Source: CBDDBU01 sp965226045 (lineage in GTDB: Bacteria > Pseudomonadota > Alphaproteobacteria > VGEJ01). Taken from it: a stretch of 64,000 nucleotides of DNA. The DNA lies in the NCBI GenBank assembly GCA_965226045.1, contig CBDDBU010000020.1, positions 1-64,000 on the forward strand, written 5' to 3'. Within the stretch, counting starts at the first letter, position 1, and each line of letters starts with the position of its first letter. This document shows positions 63,583 to 64,000 of this stretch, in pieces. A program made the translations under genes and the position numbers. Under the pieces are notes generated by a model. That model had not been told where the DNA came from and made no database searches. It saw only the letters and a program-made list of their open reading frames with translations.

Positions 63583-64000
63583 TTAAGTCCTCACGGCGCT
63601 GGTCTCGACCGCCTCGAGATCGAAGGCCGCGGCGATCAGCGCCCGGGTGTAGTCGGCGCGCGGGTGCTCGAAAATCTGCTCGGCCGAGCCCTCCTCGACC
63701 ACCTTGCCATCGCGGACGACGATAACATGATCGCTCATGGTGCGGACCACCTTCAGATCGTGGCTGATGAAGAGGTAGGCCAGGCGGTGACGGCGCTGTA
63801 GATCGCGCAACAGATCGACGATCTGCGCTTGGACCGACATATCGAGTGCCGAGGTCGGTTCGTCCAGCACCACGAAGCGGGGCTTAAGAACCATGGCCCG
63901 AGCGATCGCGATGCGCTGGCGTTGACCGCCCGAGAATTCGTGTGGGTAGCGATCCTGCGAGTCGGGGTCGATGCCGACTTCGACAAGCGCGGCGCTGATC
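63583..64000 (-). CDS. Peptide ABC transporter ATP-binding protein, C-terminal part (cut by window edge)
   Basis: The visible 138 codons include the signature FSGGQRQRIAIARAM, Walker B FVVLDEPTSALD and the switch His in FISHDL. The end (HPRADYTRALIAAAFDLEAV) is typical of oligopeptide/YejF-like ATPases. The Walker A lies outside the window. It drives peptide uptake with unseen permeases. Confidence 0.93.
   Translation of the reverse strand, partial: ISAALVEVGIDPDSQDRYPHEFSGGQRQRIAIARAMVLKPRFVVLDEPTSALDMSVQAQIVDLLRDLQRRHRLAYLFISHDLKVVRTMSDHVIVVRDGKVVEEGSAEQIFEHPRADYTRALIAAAFDLEAVETSAVRT

Overview
The window reads as GC-rich alphaproteobacterial chromosome, probably Rhodospirillales-like. The support is a circularly permuted two-piece tmRNA gene, the alphaproteobacterial form of SspB, the gene order rpmH-rnpA-yidD-yidC-engB-argB, and hflK-hflC-DUF2065. 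The genus cannot be fixed from the sequence alone. The most striking property is decay: a conventional core is riddled with insertion sequences and freshly broken genes. This pattern fits a recently bottlenecked or host-associated lineage, although some one-base indels could be assembly errors.

Region by region. 1-166: edge of an IS256-family element (IS256a copy 1). 294-8163: hflC/hflK, Mrp, ThyX, the permuted ssrA, sspB, fumC, mug and a ribbon-helix-helix gene. 8173-11603: an AsmA-family gene and dapE, both cut by IS256a copy 2, which has no target duplication. 11707-15377: a two-domain Nfu protein, an ATP-grasp protein, dapD and a HAD phosphatase. 15563-22428: a PAS/GGDEF gene with three in-frame TAG codons, split by an IS1595-type element that itself carries a nested transposase-less element; then an IS630 sitting between the ribosome binding site and start of a DUF2336 gene. 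22438-26722: argB, engB, yidC, yidD, rnpA, rpmH and the rpmH promoter. 26861-37492: a flavin disulfide oxidoreductase, a nonsense-riddled histidine kinase, lipoproteins, gamma-glutamyltransferase, an ion channel, a P1 peptidase and a wrecked adenylate cyclase. 37751-38775: tRNA-Arg with a broken integrase. 38878-41097: an NhaD-type transporter with a Usp-like partner. 41350-46216: mobile DNA consisting of an FG-GAP remnant, IS256b, a small phage-like operon with a palindromic operator, and IS256a copy 3. 46325-53780: metabolic and hydrolase genes plus a Phd/PIN toxin-antitoxin pair. 53803-57132: a class II aldolase gene split by an IS21 element. 57138-64000: SMP-30 protein, a damaged thioesterase, a damaged histidine kinase with an intact response regulator, M17 aminopeptidase, GhrA-like dehydrogenase and the end of a peptide ABC transporter ATPase.

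Functional links. ssrA and sspB lie side by side and encode the tag RNA and the ClpXP adaptor of one ribosome-rescue pathway. rpmH to engB couple ribosome, RNase P and membrane insertion. dapD and dapE belong to lysine/diaminopimelate synthesis, and dapE is truncated here. Four signal-transduction genes (PAS-GGDEF, two histidine kinases, adenylate cyclase) are all broken while adjacent housekeeping genes are intact, so regulatory capacity seems to be eroding first.
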